Shown: positions 43,048 to 51,946 of the stretch, in pieces | Layout: each line of letters begins with the position of its first letter | Numbering within the stretch: position 1 is the first letter of the stretch | From: CAIZQW01 sp942493055 | Lineage (GTDB): Bacteria; Verrucomicrobiota; Kiritimatiellia; RFP12; UBA1067 | Length of the DNA stretch: 64,000 nt | NCBI GenBank assembly: GCA_942493055.1 | Contig: OW818680.1 | Coordinates: forward strand, 3,720,001 to 3,784,000 | Direction of reading: 5' to 3' | The notes under the pieces: model-generated | What the model saw: only the letters and a program-made list of their open reading frames with translations | Databases searched by the model: none | What the model was told of the DNA's origin: nothing | Program-made: the position numbers and the translations under genes

Positions 43048-43538
43048 AAGTGTGATCCTTTTGTGAATGTTTATCTTGTTCATTGGCGAAATATTAGCCC
43101 GAATCTGTATAAGAAGCAATAAGGTGTTTGCCCCATAAAGCATTGTCTGTCCCCCTGTCGCCACTTGAGCTGCGTTTGACAGTAAGGACAGATCTTCGTG
43201 CGACCACTCAGTGGACGCACGCACGAGGTTAAAAGGGGAGGGCGGTCGAGTCAACGGCGCGCTCGGCGATCGCGCCCTACCATGCTTTGCGTCTGACTCG
43301 TGCAACTCATGGTAGGGACGGTTCGCCGACCTGTCCGCCGTAGCATACTCGCGTAGGCGGAACCGTCCGCAGGGCCTTGGAGGGCCACGCTCTGTCGTGG
43401 CCGCGGGAGTGAACGTGGCATGAAAGTGTAGCGAAAAGTTAGTGACATTGGGCGTCTTGCCCGCCGGAGCCGGGACCCGCCTTCGCTAAGGCTACGGCGA
43501 GGCAGGCGGCTCCGCCACCTTATCCCCTGGCGAAAAGC
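43048..43538. repeat. Gene-free region with hairpin repeat units
   Basis: Holds a CTTGTCTGTCCCCCTGTCGCC unit (about 43140), a GGTAGGGACGG/CCGTCC-type dyad with a CCGCCGTAGC segment (43300-43375), and a 70-bp unit (about 43449-43522, GCGTCTTGCCCGCCGGAGCC) that recurs at 50706-50784. Promoter and leader of the exported protein gene lie next to 43048. Confidence 0.65.
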
Positions 43539-43822
43539 TTGTCTGTCCCCCTGTCGCGCACTACCAAAACTCTTCCAACTTTAGCACTTTAGAACTCTCG
43601 AACTTTAGAACTTCTCTTCCCATCCCTTGTCTGTCCCCCTGTCGCGCACTACCAAAACTCTTCCAACTTTAGCACTTTAGAACTCTCGAACTTTAGAACT
43701 TCTCTTCCCATCCCTTGTCTGTCCCCCTGTCGCGCACTACCAAAACTCTTCCAACTTTAGCACTTTAGAACTCTCGAACTTTAGAACTTCTCTTCCCATC
43801 CCTTGTCTGTCCCCCTGTCGCC
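43539..43822. repeat. Tandem 88-bp repeat, three full copies plus a partial fourth
   Basis: Unit starts at 43539, 43626, 43714 and 43802 (spacing 87, 88, 88). Each begins CTTGTCTGTCCCCCTGTCGC, continues with a CACTACCAAAACTC segment, then TTTAGCACTTTAGAAC and CTCGAACTTTAGAAC words and CTTCTCTTCCCATCC. The copies are almost identical, so the array is young. The fourth ends after the first 21 bases. No varying spacers exist. Confidence 0.92.
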
Positions 43823-43873
43823 CTTTGAATGAGGTTGTGTCATGGCGGTTTTCTGGTAAGATATCCGGCACTT

Positions 43874-45403
43874 ATGAATAAAATATTCTTAGCAAGCGCG
43901 GCTTTGCTGCTGTTGGCGTCGGTTTCCCAGGGGAATGAACAGACGTCGCCCAGCGCGACGGAACCGGTTCGTTACGAGGATTTCGGGGCCAAGGGGGACG
44001 GCAAGACTGACGATTTCGAGGCGCTGGTCAAGGCGCACGAACACGCCAACAAAGTGGGCCTGCCGGTGAGGGCCAAGGACGGGGCGACCTATTATCTCGG
44101 CGGAGGGAATCACACGATCGTCGTCATGACCGACACGGACTTCGGCAAGGCGAAGTTCATCATCGACGACACCCACGTCCAGAACCACCGGGCGGATGTG
44201 TTTGAGGTCGTCTCGGCGCTGAAGCCGATCAAGCTGGAGGGGGTCAATTCGCTCTCCGTCAACCAGCGCCGCATCGACGTGAAGCTGCCCGGCCCTTGCC
44301 TTGTGATGGCCAACGACTCCGGCACCAAGCGCTTCATCCGACGCGGCAGGAACCAGAACAACGGGTCGCCGCAGACCGATGTCTTTCTGGTGGATGAACT
44401 GGGCAACGTCGATCCGAAGACGCCGATCATCTGGGATTTCAAGAAGGTGACGAGCATTGAGGCCTTGCCGGTGGACAAGACACGCCTGACGCTGCGCGGC
44501 GGACACTTTACCACGATTGCCAATGCCTCGGAATCCTCCTACCGGTACCATGCACGCGGCATCAAGGTTCGGAGGTCGAACGTCCTGATCGAAGGGCTGG
44601 AACATTGCGTGACAGGGGAGGGCGAACAGGGGCAACCGTACGGCGGCTTCATCGTCGTCTCCAGCTGTGCCAATGTGACCATCAAGGATACCATGCTGTG
44701 CGGTCACAAGACCTATCACACGATCGGATCAGCAGGCAAGCGGGTGGCGATGGGCAGCTATGACATCTCGCTGTCAAAGGCCGTCAACGTGGCCCTGGTG
44801 AACGTGAAACAGTCCACGGACATCATGGACCGCACCCGCTGGGGGGTGATCGGCACCAACTTCTGCAAGAATCTTTCGTATGAGGGCTGCGCCTTGTCTC
44901 GCTTCGATGCCCATCAAGGCGTGACCAACGCCACCATTCGCAACTCGACGATCGGCTACATGGGGGTGCTGCTCACGGGGTTCGGCGAGTTCCTCATCGA
45001 GAACAGCACGGTGCAGGGCAGGCACTTCATCGGTCTGCGCGAAGATTATGGCAGCACCTGGACCGGCAACATCACAATTCGCAACTGCCGGTTCATGACA
45101 GGGCCGGGCGGAATCATCCTCAATGGCTCCAATGACGGCCAGCACGACTTCGGATACCCATGCCAGATGCCTGGGCGTCTGGTCGTCGAGGGTCTGAAGA
45201 TCGAGGACGGGACGGAGTCGAAGAAGGGGCCGGTGGTCTTTGGCAACTTCAACCCGGGCTCTGCCGGCACTGAAAAACAGCCGTTCCCGTACGCGATCAC
45301 GCGCGAAGTTGTCCTCAAGAAGATCACCACCTCGAGCGGCAAGCCAGTGACGCTCAGCGACAATGACGTCCTGTTCCGTTCGGTGAAGGTGGAACGCGAT
45401 TAA
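43874..45403 (+). CDS. Secreted pectin-lyase-fold (right-handed beta-helix) protein
   Basis: Protein of 509 residues from ATG 43874 with a signal peptide (IFLASAALLLLASVSQG). The first mature segment YEDFGAKGDGKTDDFEALVK is the start motif of Pectate_lyase_3-type beta-helix proteins. Many parallel-beta-helix turns follow (VLIEGLEHCV; NVTIKDTMLCG; NATIRNSTIGYMG; FLIENSTVQG; NITIRNCRFM). The family contains polysaccharide lyases, glycosidases and phage-like tail-spike depolymerases; catalytic residues are not assigned. It is exported and probably degrades or binds a polysaccharide. It lies inside the segment enclosed by the 313-bp inverted repeats. Confidence 0.8.
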   Translation: MNKIFLASAALLLLASVSQGNEQTSPSATEPVRYEDFGAKGDGKTDDFEALVKAHEHANKVGLPVRAKDGATYYLGGGNHTIVVMTDTDFGKAKFIIDDTHVQNHRADVFEVVSALKPIKLEGVNSLSVNQRRIDVKLPGPCLVMANDSGTKRFIRRGRNQNNGSPQTDVFLVDELGNVDPKTPIIWDFKKVTSIEALPVDKTRLTLRGGHFTTIANASESSYRYHARGIKVRRSNVLIEGLEHCVTGEGEQGQPYGGFIVVSSCANVTIKDTMLCGHKTYHTIGSAGKRVAMGSYDISLSKAVNVALVNVKQSTDIMDRTRWGVIGTNFCKNLSYEGCALSRFDAHQGVTNATIRNSTIGYMGVLLTGFGEFLIENSTVQGRHFIGLREDYGSTWTGNITIRNCRFMTGPGGIILNGSNDGQHDFGYPCQMPGRLVVEGLKIEDGTESKKGPVVFGNFNPGSAGTEKQPFPYAITREVVLKKITTSSGKPVTLSDNDVLFRSVKVERD

Positions 45404-45455
45404 AGCGCACCGACCGCGGCACGGTTGTGCCCCATAGGTGTTAAGCTAGGAATGG

Positions 45456-45768
45456 ATACTTTTTCGCAAAAGCCGCGAAGAAGAGCGCAAATGTAGGGGC
45501 CCGGCGAACCCGCACGGGTTCCGTTGGCCCGCCTCACCCATGAATCCACCTTCGCGGATACGTCTACGGCGGACAGGTACATGGACGGCGGAGCGAACAT
45601 TTGCGCGGAATCAACTCAATTTTCATCAGCAAAAAACTTGTTTTTTGCTGATGAAAATGAAACCAGAATTCATCTGCGCGGCTATCCATTCCGCCGTCCG
45701 TGTATCCACGGGTGAGGCGGATGAGATAGCCGCGCAATCTTTTCGCGGTTTTCGCGGTGAAATCTTTA
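45456..45768. repeat. 313-bp repeat, right copy (inverted relative to 42206-42518)
   Basis: Three hairpins are clear: GCGCAAATGT (45485-45494) with ACATTTGCGC (45597-45606); TTTTCATCAGCAAAAAAC (45620-45637) with its complement (45640-45657) around TT; and GCGCGGCTATC with GATAGCCGCGC further right. It starts 8 bases after CCCATAGGTGTTAAGCTA (45431-45448). Together with 42206-42518 it brackets 2.9 kb containing two genes. No transposase is encoded. Confidence 0.85.
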
Positions 45769-45831
45769 TAAACAATCCTGGGAATTCCAGAAATCCTGTC
45801 AAAAAACAGCTACACTTTACCCGGTAAGGAT

Positions 45832-46578
45832 CTAGTCCGGCTGCTCGTGATGTCTTTTCCGGTACTGCGTCGGGGTGATGCCCCGGAGTTGCTTGAAGGA
45901 GCGGATGAAGTGGCTATGATCCGTAAAGCCGACCTCCACGGCGATGTCACTGATCGTCCGGTTTGTTTCCTCCAGGAGTGTGCGGGCCGCATCGACGCGG
46001 ACGCGCAGGATGTATTCGTGCGGCGCGACGCCAAATAGTTTTCTGAAGCGCCGGGTGAGCTGACTCTCCGACAGATGGGAGAGCTTAGCAAGTTCGCCGA
46101 TCGAGAGTTTGCTGGCATAACGGCTGTGGATATAGTCGATGACTTTTGTGAAATGGCCGAACCAGTTCGGATTGTCACTGACGTGATCAATGAACTTATA
46201 GACCCCCGCCACGCCGATGACCTGGCCCCGCTTGCCATACACCGGGAACTTGTTGTGGATCGTCATCCGGTTTGTTTCCACAGGAGAGACTTCCAGCTCG
46301 TTCAGGACCGGCTTTTTGGACTCCATGATCTGCCGGTCGCCTGCGGTGTAGTGGTCGGCCAGATGCTTGGGGAAGAGGTCGTAATTGGTCTTGCCAAGGG
46401 CTTCCGCTTCATTCCGGAAGTTGAAGAGTTCGCAGGAGCGGCGGTTGAACATGACGATCCGGCCCTCCCGGTCCAGCATAAAAAAAGCCACCTCATGAAT
46501 GGCATCAAAGAGGGTGGTGACAATATTCCAGTCGCCAATCTGTGAAATAAACTGGTTCTTTAACTGTTCCTTTTTCAT
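45832..46578 (-). CDS. AraC-family regulator with PAS-like sensor domain
   Basis: Transcription factor of 248 residues from ATG 46578 (a GTG-started frame to 46650 is less likely). Residues about 15-130 are a PAS-like domain (AFFMLDREGRIVMFNRRSCE, NYDLFPKHLADHYTAGDRQI). The C-terminal 100 residues are two AraC-type helix-turn-helix motifs (LSIGELAKLSHLSESQLTRR; ISDIAVEVGFTDHSHFIRSF, ending TPTQYRKRH). It is divergent from the alpha-N-acetylglucosaminidase gene with 93 bases between starts, so it most likely regulates that gene, with a small-molecule or redox signal sensed by the PAS domain. Confidence 0.88.
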   Translation of the reverse strand: MKKEQLKNQFISQIGDWNIVTTLFDAIHEVAFFMLDREGRIVMFNRRSCELFNFRNEAEALGKTNYDLFPKHLADHYTAGDRQIMESKKPVLNELEVSPVETNRMTIHNKFPVYGKRGQVIGVAGVYKFIDHVSDNPNWFGHFTKVIDYIHSRYASKLSIGELAKLSHLSESQLTRRFRKLFGVAPHEYILRVRVDAARTLLEETNRTISDIAVEVGFTDHSHFIRSFKQLRGITPTQYRKRHHEQPD

Positions 46579-46671
46579 GCTTGGATTATACACAAGCTCG
46601 CCTGATTTATTCAAGACGCAAAACAGGAGATTTGCTATAGTGTTCAGCACATCAAGATTCTTAAGGGGAAA

Positions 46672-49302
46672 ATGGAATTTATGAAGAAACGCTATGTTTA
46701 TGTTCAGGTTTTTCTGATCTTCAGTTTATTGCCGATGATGGCGCGGCTGATCGCTGAGCCCGTCCCCAACGCCCTCGGCATACAAAAGACGCTCTCATGT
46801 GTGGAGGCCGCCCAGGCTCTGATCGGGCGGCTCCTGCCGAAACAGGCGGACCAGTTTGTTCTCCAGATCATTCCGTCTGATCAAGGGAAGGATGTCTTTG
46901 AACTTGAATCCAAGGACGGACAGATTGTCATTCGTGGCAACAATGCACTCAGCATGTCTTTCGGGTTCAACTGGTATCTGAAATATTATTGCCAATGTCA
47001 TGTTTCCATAAATGGAACCCAGTTGACGGTCCCGGAAAAGTTGCCAGTTGTGAAAGAGAAGATGCGCATCGTCGGCTGGGCGCCAGCGCGCTATTTTTTG
47101 AACTACTGTGCCTTCGGGTACTCCCTGCCATGGTGGGATTGGGCGGAGTGGGAGCCGTTCATTGATTGGATGGCATTGCAGGGGATCAACCAGCCGCTGG
47201 CCGTCACGGGACAGGAAGCCGTGTGGCAGGCCGTGGGACGTCGGTTCGGCCTGAGCGATCAGGAGCTTGAGGCTTATTTGGCGGGGCCGCCCTACTTGCC
47301 ATTCCAGTGGATGGGCTGTCTGGACAGCCACGGCGGTCCGCTTCCGAAGAGTTGGACAGCCCGGCGCGTGGCATTGCAGAAGAGGATCCTGGCACGCGAG
47401 CGTGAGTTGGGCATGCAGCCCGTCTTGCAGGGGTTCACAGGACATGTGCCAGAGGTATTACTCAAAAAGTTCCCCGGCGCAAAAGCCCAGCGCATCCATT
47501 GGATCGAGTGGGACACGTGGATGCTTGACCCGACGGACCCGCTCTTCCAAAAGATCGGCTCGGCCTTTTTGGAGGAGCAGACGAGACTGTTCGGGACCGA
47601 TCACCTGTATGCCGCCGATTCCTTCATTGAGATGAAGCCTCCGAGCGGGGAACTGGACTATCTGGCGAAGCTGGGCCGTGCGATCTATGACGGCATGGCG
47701 AAGACCGATCCGCAGGCGGTCTGGCTCCTGCAGAGCTGGGCCTTTTTTCACGGACGCAGTTTTTGGACGCGCGAGCGGGTCAAGGCTTTCCTCGACGCTG
47801 TGCCGAACGAAGGGATGGAGGTGCTCGACCTGTTCTGCGAGAAGACGCCCGTCTGGAACCAGACCGACGGCTTCTTCGGCAAGCCCTGGGTTTGGAGCTT
47901 CGTCTACACCTTCGGCAACAATACCGTCATTGGTGGCTCGGGTCCGCTTGAGCGGGTCCGTGACCTGCCTGCAGTGCGTGCGCATGCCCACGGACAGAAC
48001 CTGCGCGGTGTCGGTCTGATTGTGGAGGGGCTCGGCCATAACCCGCCGCTGTACGATCTGATGTTTGAGCAGGCTTGGCAGGAGGGGACAAAGGACCTGT
48101 CAGTTTGGATGCGTGAGTTTGCCCGCTATCGCTACGGGCAGGAGGATGCGGATGCCGCCGCCGCATGGGATATCCTGTTGCGTGAGATCTACTCCGGCCA
48201 TCGCCATACGGAAAGCCGTACGATTGTGACCTCATTCCCGGGCCCGGCACGTCGTTTCGGGCGAAATCCGCCGGGTGCTCTGGCAAAGGCTTGGCTTCAT
48301 CTGATCCAGGCCGGCACGCGGGTGGGAGGCACGGAAACATACAGTCATGATCTGGTTAACGTGGGCCGACAGTATTTGGCGGAGCACGCAGGCATGCTCT
48401 ATGATCAGGCGGTCGCGGCCCAGCGCGTCGGCGACGCCAGACAGTTCCTGATGGCCACACAGGCATTCCTGGTGCTTTTGAGAGATCTTGACGAACTGCT
48501 CGCCACCGACCGCCATTTCCTGCTCGGCCGCTGGCTGGAGGATGCGAAGCGCTGGGGCGAGACAGAAAAGGAGCGTGAGACGATGGAGTGGAATGCGCGG
48601 CGTGTGCTGACCCTGTGGGGACAAGGGACCCCGCTTCGCGATTATGCATGGAAGGAGTGGTCCGGAATGGTCAACAGCTTCTATGGAAAACGGTGGGAGA
48701 TATTCTTCCGCCGCCAGCAGGAGGCGCTCGAGGCAGGGTGCGCCTTCGATCAGGCTGCTTGCAACGCGGAGCTCCTGCGCTTCGAGAACGCGTGGGCCGC
48801 GTCGCGGGAGCTGTATCCGGCAGCGCCCCAGGGTGATTGTCTGACGCTTTCGAAGCGCTTATATGAGAAGTATGCCCCTCGACCCATGCGGCATCTGGCT
48901 CTTGATAAGTCGGTCACGTGTTCCTTTGCGCTGCCGGGCATGTCCGCCGCCTTTGCCAACGACGGCTATGTGGATACGGCGCGCTATTGGGGCACGGATG
49001 CAGTGCAGGATAAGTCTGCATGGTGGCAGGTGGATTTGGAAAACCCGACAAGGGTCGGCCGCGTCGTCGTGATCGGCTACTATGGCGACAGCCGCTCTTA
49101 TGGTTTCACGCTTGAAAGCTCCCTTGACAACAAGACCTGGAAGCTGCTCGTTGACTGTCGCACAAACACCGCACCGTCAACAAAAGACGGATATGAATGC
49201 ACGTTCACACCTGTCCAAGCCCGCTATCTCCGCTTAACGATGACAAGCAACTCAGCGAACACCGGACGACATCTGGTTGAAGTATTGGCTTTTGAAAAGT
49301 AA
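46672..49302 (+). CDS. Alpha-N-acetylglucosaminidase (NAGLU/GH89 family) with F5/8-type domain
   Basis: Exported glycosidase of 876 residues. A signal peptide (YVQVFLIFSLLPMMARLIA) is followed by an N-terminal beta domain and the NAGLU catalytic region: ARYFLNYCAFGYSLPWWDWA, WEPFIDWMALQGINQPLAVT, GQEAVWQ, and a YAADSFIEMKPP segment. The C-terminal domain continues to about 740. Residues about 750-876 form a discoidin-like F5/8 type C (CBM32) module (SAWWQVDLENPTRVGRVVVI; ARYLRLTM), for sugar binding. It probably removes terminal alpha-GlcNAc from heparan-type or mucin glycans outside the cell. ATG 46672 has AAGGGG upstream; ATG 46681 is also possible. The AraC regulator is divergent. Confidence 0.92.
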   Translation: MEFMKKRYVYVQVFLIFSLLPMMARLIAEPVPNALGIQKTLSCVEAAQALIGRLLPKQADQFVLQIIPSDQGKDVFELESKDGQIVIRGNNALSMSFGFNWYLKYYCQCHVSINGTQLTVPEKLPVVKEKMRIVGWAPARYFLNYCAFGYSLPWWDWAEWEPFIDWMALQGINQPLAVTGQEAVWQAVGRRFGLSDQELEAYLAGPPYLPFQWMGCLDSHGGPLPKSWTARRVALQKRILARERELGMQPVLQGFTGHVPEVLLKKFPGAKAQRIHWIEWDTWMLDPTDPLFQKIGSAFLEEQTRLFGTDHLYAADSFIEMKPPSGELDYLAKLGRAIYDGMAKTDPQAVWLLQSWAFFHGRSFWTRERVKAFLDAVPNEGMEVLDLFCEKTPVWNQTDGFFGKPWVWSFVYTFGNNTVIGGSGPLERVRDLPAVRAHAHGQNLRGVGLIVEGLGHNPPLYDLMFEQAWQEGTKDLSVWMREFARYRYGQEDADAAAAWDILLREIYSGHRHTESRTIVTSFPGPARRFGRNPPGALAKAWLHLIQAGTRVGGTETYSHDLVNVGRQYLAEHAGMLYDQAVAAQRVGDARQFLMATQAFLVLLRDLDELLATDRHFLLGRWLEDAKRWGETEKERETMEWNARRVLTLWGQGTPLRDYAWKEWSGMVNSFYGKRWEIFFRRQQEALEAGCAFDQAACNAELLRFENAWAASRELYPAAPQGDCLTLSKRLYEKYAPRPMRHLALDKSVTCSFALPGMSAAFANDGYVDTARYWGTDAVQDKSAWWQVDLENPTRVGRVVVIGYYGDSRSYGFTLESSLDNKTWKLLVDCRTNTAPSTKDGYECTFTPVQARYLRLTMTSNSANTGRHLVEVLAFEK

Positions 49303-49326
49303 AGGGTGCGAGCTTAAGAGGCTCAT

Positions 49327-50463
49327 GTGAGAATCGGGTATATGAATTCCATGACACGCAAAGAACGATTGATAGCGACACTCCAGGGGCGGACAATTGA
49401 CCGCCCGGCAGTCAACTTTTATGAGATCGGCGGCTTTGTTGTCAATCCCGGCGATCCAGATTCCTACAACATTTATCACTCCCCGGACTGGCAGCCGCTT
49501 CTCAAGCTGGCGGACGAGCATACCGATCTGATCCGCATGATGAAGGTGAAGAGCCTGTTGAAAAATCAGCCCGTTGTCCAGACTTGGGAGGAGGGGCGCT
49601 CACGCTTTACAAAGACGACCCTGTGCATTGCTGGCAAGGAATACACCTCATTGACGCGCCGGGATGCGGATATTGACACGGTCTGGCACCTGGAACATCT
49701 GCTCAAGAGCGAAGCGGATGTCGAGGCCTGGCTGACTTTGCCGGAAGAGTTCTTTGATTGCACGTACGATATCACGCCCCATCTCCAGCAGGAGGCGTTG
49801 CTGGGCGACACGGGCATTGTCATGATGGACTTCCCCGACCACCTGAATCGCGCAGCCCGGTTGATGAATATGCAGGATTTCTTGATGATGGCCTTTGCAA
49901 ATCCGGAGTTGATGCATCGACTGCTTGAACGCACGGCGCGCCTTGCGCAACGGGAGGCGGATTTCAATGCCGCCGCCTTTCCTGGACGTCTGTGGCGTCT
50001 CACCGGCGCGGAGTATGCCACAGAGCCTTATATGTCCCTTGAGCTGTTCCGCGACTACTGGCTGCGCTATGCGACAGCGTTCATCAAAACCATCCACGCA
50101 ACAGGCGGGATTGCGCGCGTACACCTGCACGGACGCATCAAGCGTGTGCTGGATGCGCTCGTGGAGTCTGGTGCGGATGCCATTGATCCCGTCGAACCCC
50201 CGCATCAGGGCGATGTGGAGCTCTCTTATGTCCGTGAGAACTATGGCAAGCAGTTCGTTCTCTTTGGCAATCTCGAAATCACCGATATTGAAAACCTTCC
50301 GCCAGATCAATTCCGGGAGAAGATCACGCGTGCGCTTGAGGAAGGGACGCGGGGCGCGGGCAGGGGGTTTGTCCTGATGCCCTCAGCCTCACCGTATGGG
50401 CGAACCATTTCCGCAACGACCCTCAAAAATTATGAGCAGATGGTCGAACTCTGCCATGCCTGA
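49327..50463 (+). CDS. Uroporphyrinogen decarboxylase-like (URO-D/MtaA superfamily) protein
   Basis: Protein of 378 residues with the URO-D TIM-barrel pattern (MTRKERLIATLQGRTIDRPA; IGGFVVNPGD; GADAIDPVEPPHQGDV; FVLMPSASPYGRTISATTL). Many bacteria in this group carry multiple paralogues outside haem synthesis, where relatives (MtaA, CmuA) transfer methyl groups. A true HemE is less likely, since the N-terminal FRQAGRY motif is absent. GTG 49327 has AAGAGG 5 bases upstream; ATG 49342 and ATG 49351 are alternative starts. It follows the glucosaminidase by 24 bases and may be co-expressed with it. Confidence 0.78.
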   Translation: MRIGYMNSMTRKERLIATLQGRTIDRPAVNFYEIGGFVVNPGDPDSYNIYHSPDWQPLLKLADEHTDLIRMMKVKSLLKNQPVVQTWEEGRSRFTKTTLCIAGKEYTSLTRRDADIDTVWHLEHLLKSEADVEAWLTLPEEFFDCTYDITPHLQQEALLGDTGIVMMDFPDHLNRAARLMNMQDFLMMAFANPELMHRLLERTARLAQREADFNAAAFPGRLWRLTGAEYATEPYMSLELFRDYWLRYATAFIKTIHATGGIARVHLHGRIKRVLDALVESGADAIDPVEPPHQGDVELSYVRENYGKQFVLFGNLEITDIENLPPDQFREKITRALEEGTRGAGRGFVLMPSASPYGRTISATTLKNYEQMVELCHA

Positions 50464-50905
50464 GATTGACGATAACGTCAAACTGTTTCTCAACGAATTA
50501 AACGAATTAAGCTAATTCCAATTCGTTCCACTCGTTTAATTTGTTGATTCGCGTAGTCTGATCCGTTGGCGCATAGGCGTCTCGCCCAATGCCACAACTT
50601 TTCATGTCGGCAAAAGTGACGCTCCTCTTTCATGCGGGCGGGACCCGCCTACGCCAAAGGCTACGGCGTGGCAGGCGCCCACGCTCCCTTCTATTGCTGC
50701 CCACAAAGGAGCGCGGGCATCTTGCCCGCCGGAGCCGGGACCCGCCTACGCTAAAGCTACGGTGGGCAGGCGGCACCGCCACCTTATTGCTCTGGGAACG
50801 CCTACGCCAGCGGCTTCCACCTACGCCTCCACCTACGCCTCCAGCTTCGCTGGCGGATTATCACGACGCGCCCAACGGAACACATTGACACAGGTATGGA
50901 ACAAA
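50464..50905. repeat. Gene-free hairpin repeat region
   Basis: After a small TTGACG/CGTCAA stem (50465-50480) and AACGAATTAAACGAATTAA words, the region is built of CCGCC-type hairpin units: CCTACGCCAAAGGCTACGGCG near 50648 and a unit at 50706-50784 almost identical to 43449-43522 (CATCTTGCCCGCCGGAGCCG). It may contain the left boundary of the prophage; no attachment site is recognisable. Confidence 0.65.
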
Positions 50906-51946
50906 CTAGCCTAAAGGCCCCGGATCTTGCAAGCGGCCTGCAACATAGTCATCGATCCGGCTGCAAACCCATCGAGCGCAGTTAATCGGCCATGAGTTGC
51001 CCAAGGCAAACATCCTCTTCCCATGTGTCGCCTCCCTGCCCCTGTAGATCACGTCCGTATAGCCATCTGGGAACCCCTGAAGCCGCTCGGCCTCTGTAGG
51101 GGTCATTCTACGCACCCCGTCTCCGGCGAGCACATAGTGATCCCTGCGCGTTGTCAGAGTGAAGCATGCCCCGGACTGGAATCCCTTCTTGCGTCCAAGG
51201 AACTCATTGGTCGGGGAGCGGCTGATCATGCTCCCTTGAACAACGATTGGGTTTCCAGCGCTTCCCGGAAGAGCTGAGGGATAACGATCTGACGGTACTC
51301 GACACGGTCTAGATATTGGCGGCTGGCTTTGCGCCCCAATAAGTATCTCCGCAGGTGCGGTCCATGTTCCACGATATCCCACAAGCCAGAGACGCCTCCG
51401 GCACTGAGGGAGAGCCCCTTCATATCCGGCCACTCTGGTAAACTGGCTGTCCAGCACGCGCCACGCGACGCTATAATGCCCTGGGCGGCCAATGATGATC
51501 CCTGCACTCTTCCAGCCTCGCTCCGGAGGCTTGATTTTACGCCCTGTGAAGCTTTGCAGGATGCTGGCGAACGGGACACCCTTGTCAAGGATAAGTGCTC
51601 CGTAGACGTTCTCCCAGAGCACCCACGGCGACCGTGTTGTAATAGCCAGGCGGGCAAAGGCTGGCGACAGGCGCCCGCGCAAGTCTGACAGCCCTTTTTG
51701 CAACCCACCACGTGAGAAGCTTTGGCAGGGTGTACCCCCTGCAATAATATCGATCTTACCTTCATAGTTTTTTCCTTTGATTTTGAGCATGTCGCCAACG
51801 TTGGGAACATGCGGATAGTGATGGTCCAGGACCGTGCATGCGAACGGCTCAATCTCGGAGAACCAGGCTGGTTCCCAGCCCAACGGCCGCACGGCTACAG
51901 ACATGGCCTCGATGCCTGAACAGACGGTCGCGTATCTAAGCTTCAT
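50906..51946 (-). CDS. C5-cytosine DNA methyltransferase
   Basis: Protein of 346 residues from ATG 51946 (a longer frame extends into the upstream methyltransferase). Motif I is YATVCSGIEAMSVAV, motif IV with the catalytic Cys is IAGGTPCQSFSRGG, motif VI is WVLWENV, motif VIII is QCRRRLWLVGY, and the end RMFALGNSWPINCARW matches motif X. It methylates cytosine C5 at an unknown site. It overlaps the adenine/N4-type methyltransferase gene by 11 bases. No cognate restriction enzyme is next to it, typical of orphan methyltransferases of phage that protect against host restriction. Confidence 0.88.
   Translation of the reverse strand: MKLRYATVCSGIEAMSVAVRPLGWEPAWFSEIEPFACTVLDHHYPHVPNVGDMLKIKGKNYEGKIDIIAGGTPCQSFSRGGLQKGLSDLRGRLSPAFARLAITTRSPWVLWENVYGALILDKGVPFASILQSFTGRKIKPPERGWKSAGIIIGRPGHYSVAWRVLDSQFTRVAGYEGALPQCRRRLWLVGYRGTWTAPAEILIGAQSQPPISRPCRVPSDRYPSALPGSAGNPIVVQGSMISRSPTNEFLGRKKGFQSGACFTLTTRRDHYVLAGDGVRRMTPTEAERLQGFPDGYTDVIYRGREATHGKRMFALGNSWPINCARWVCSRIDDYVAGRLQDPGPLG

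Noticed and set aside
43539..43822. CRISPR array
   Set aside because: Unit length is 87-88 bases with no short repeat plus variable spacer pattern, and no cas genes are present; it is a tandem duplication of dispersed repeats.
49327..50463. hemE (true uroporphyrinogen decarboxylase)
   Set aside because: The N-terminal FRQAGRY substrate-binding motif is missing, and the context is a glycan locus; only the superfamily is supported.
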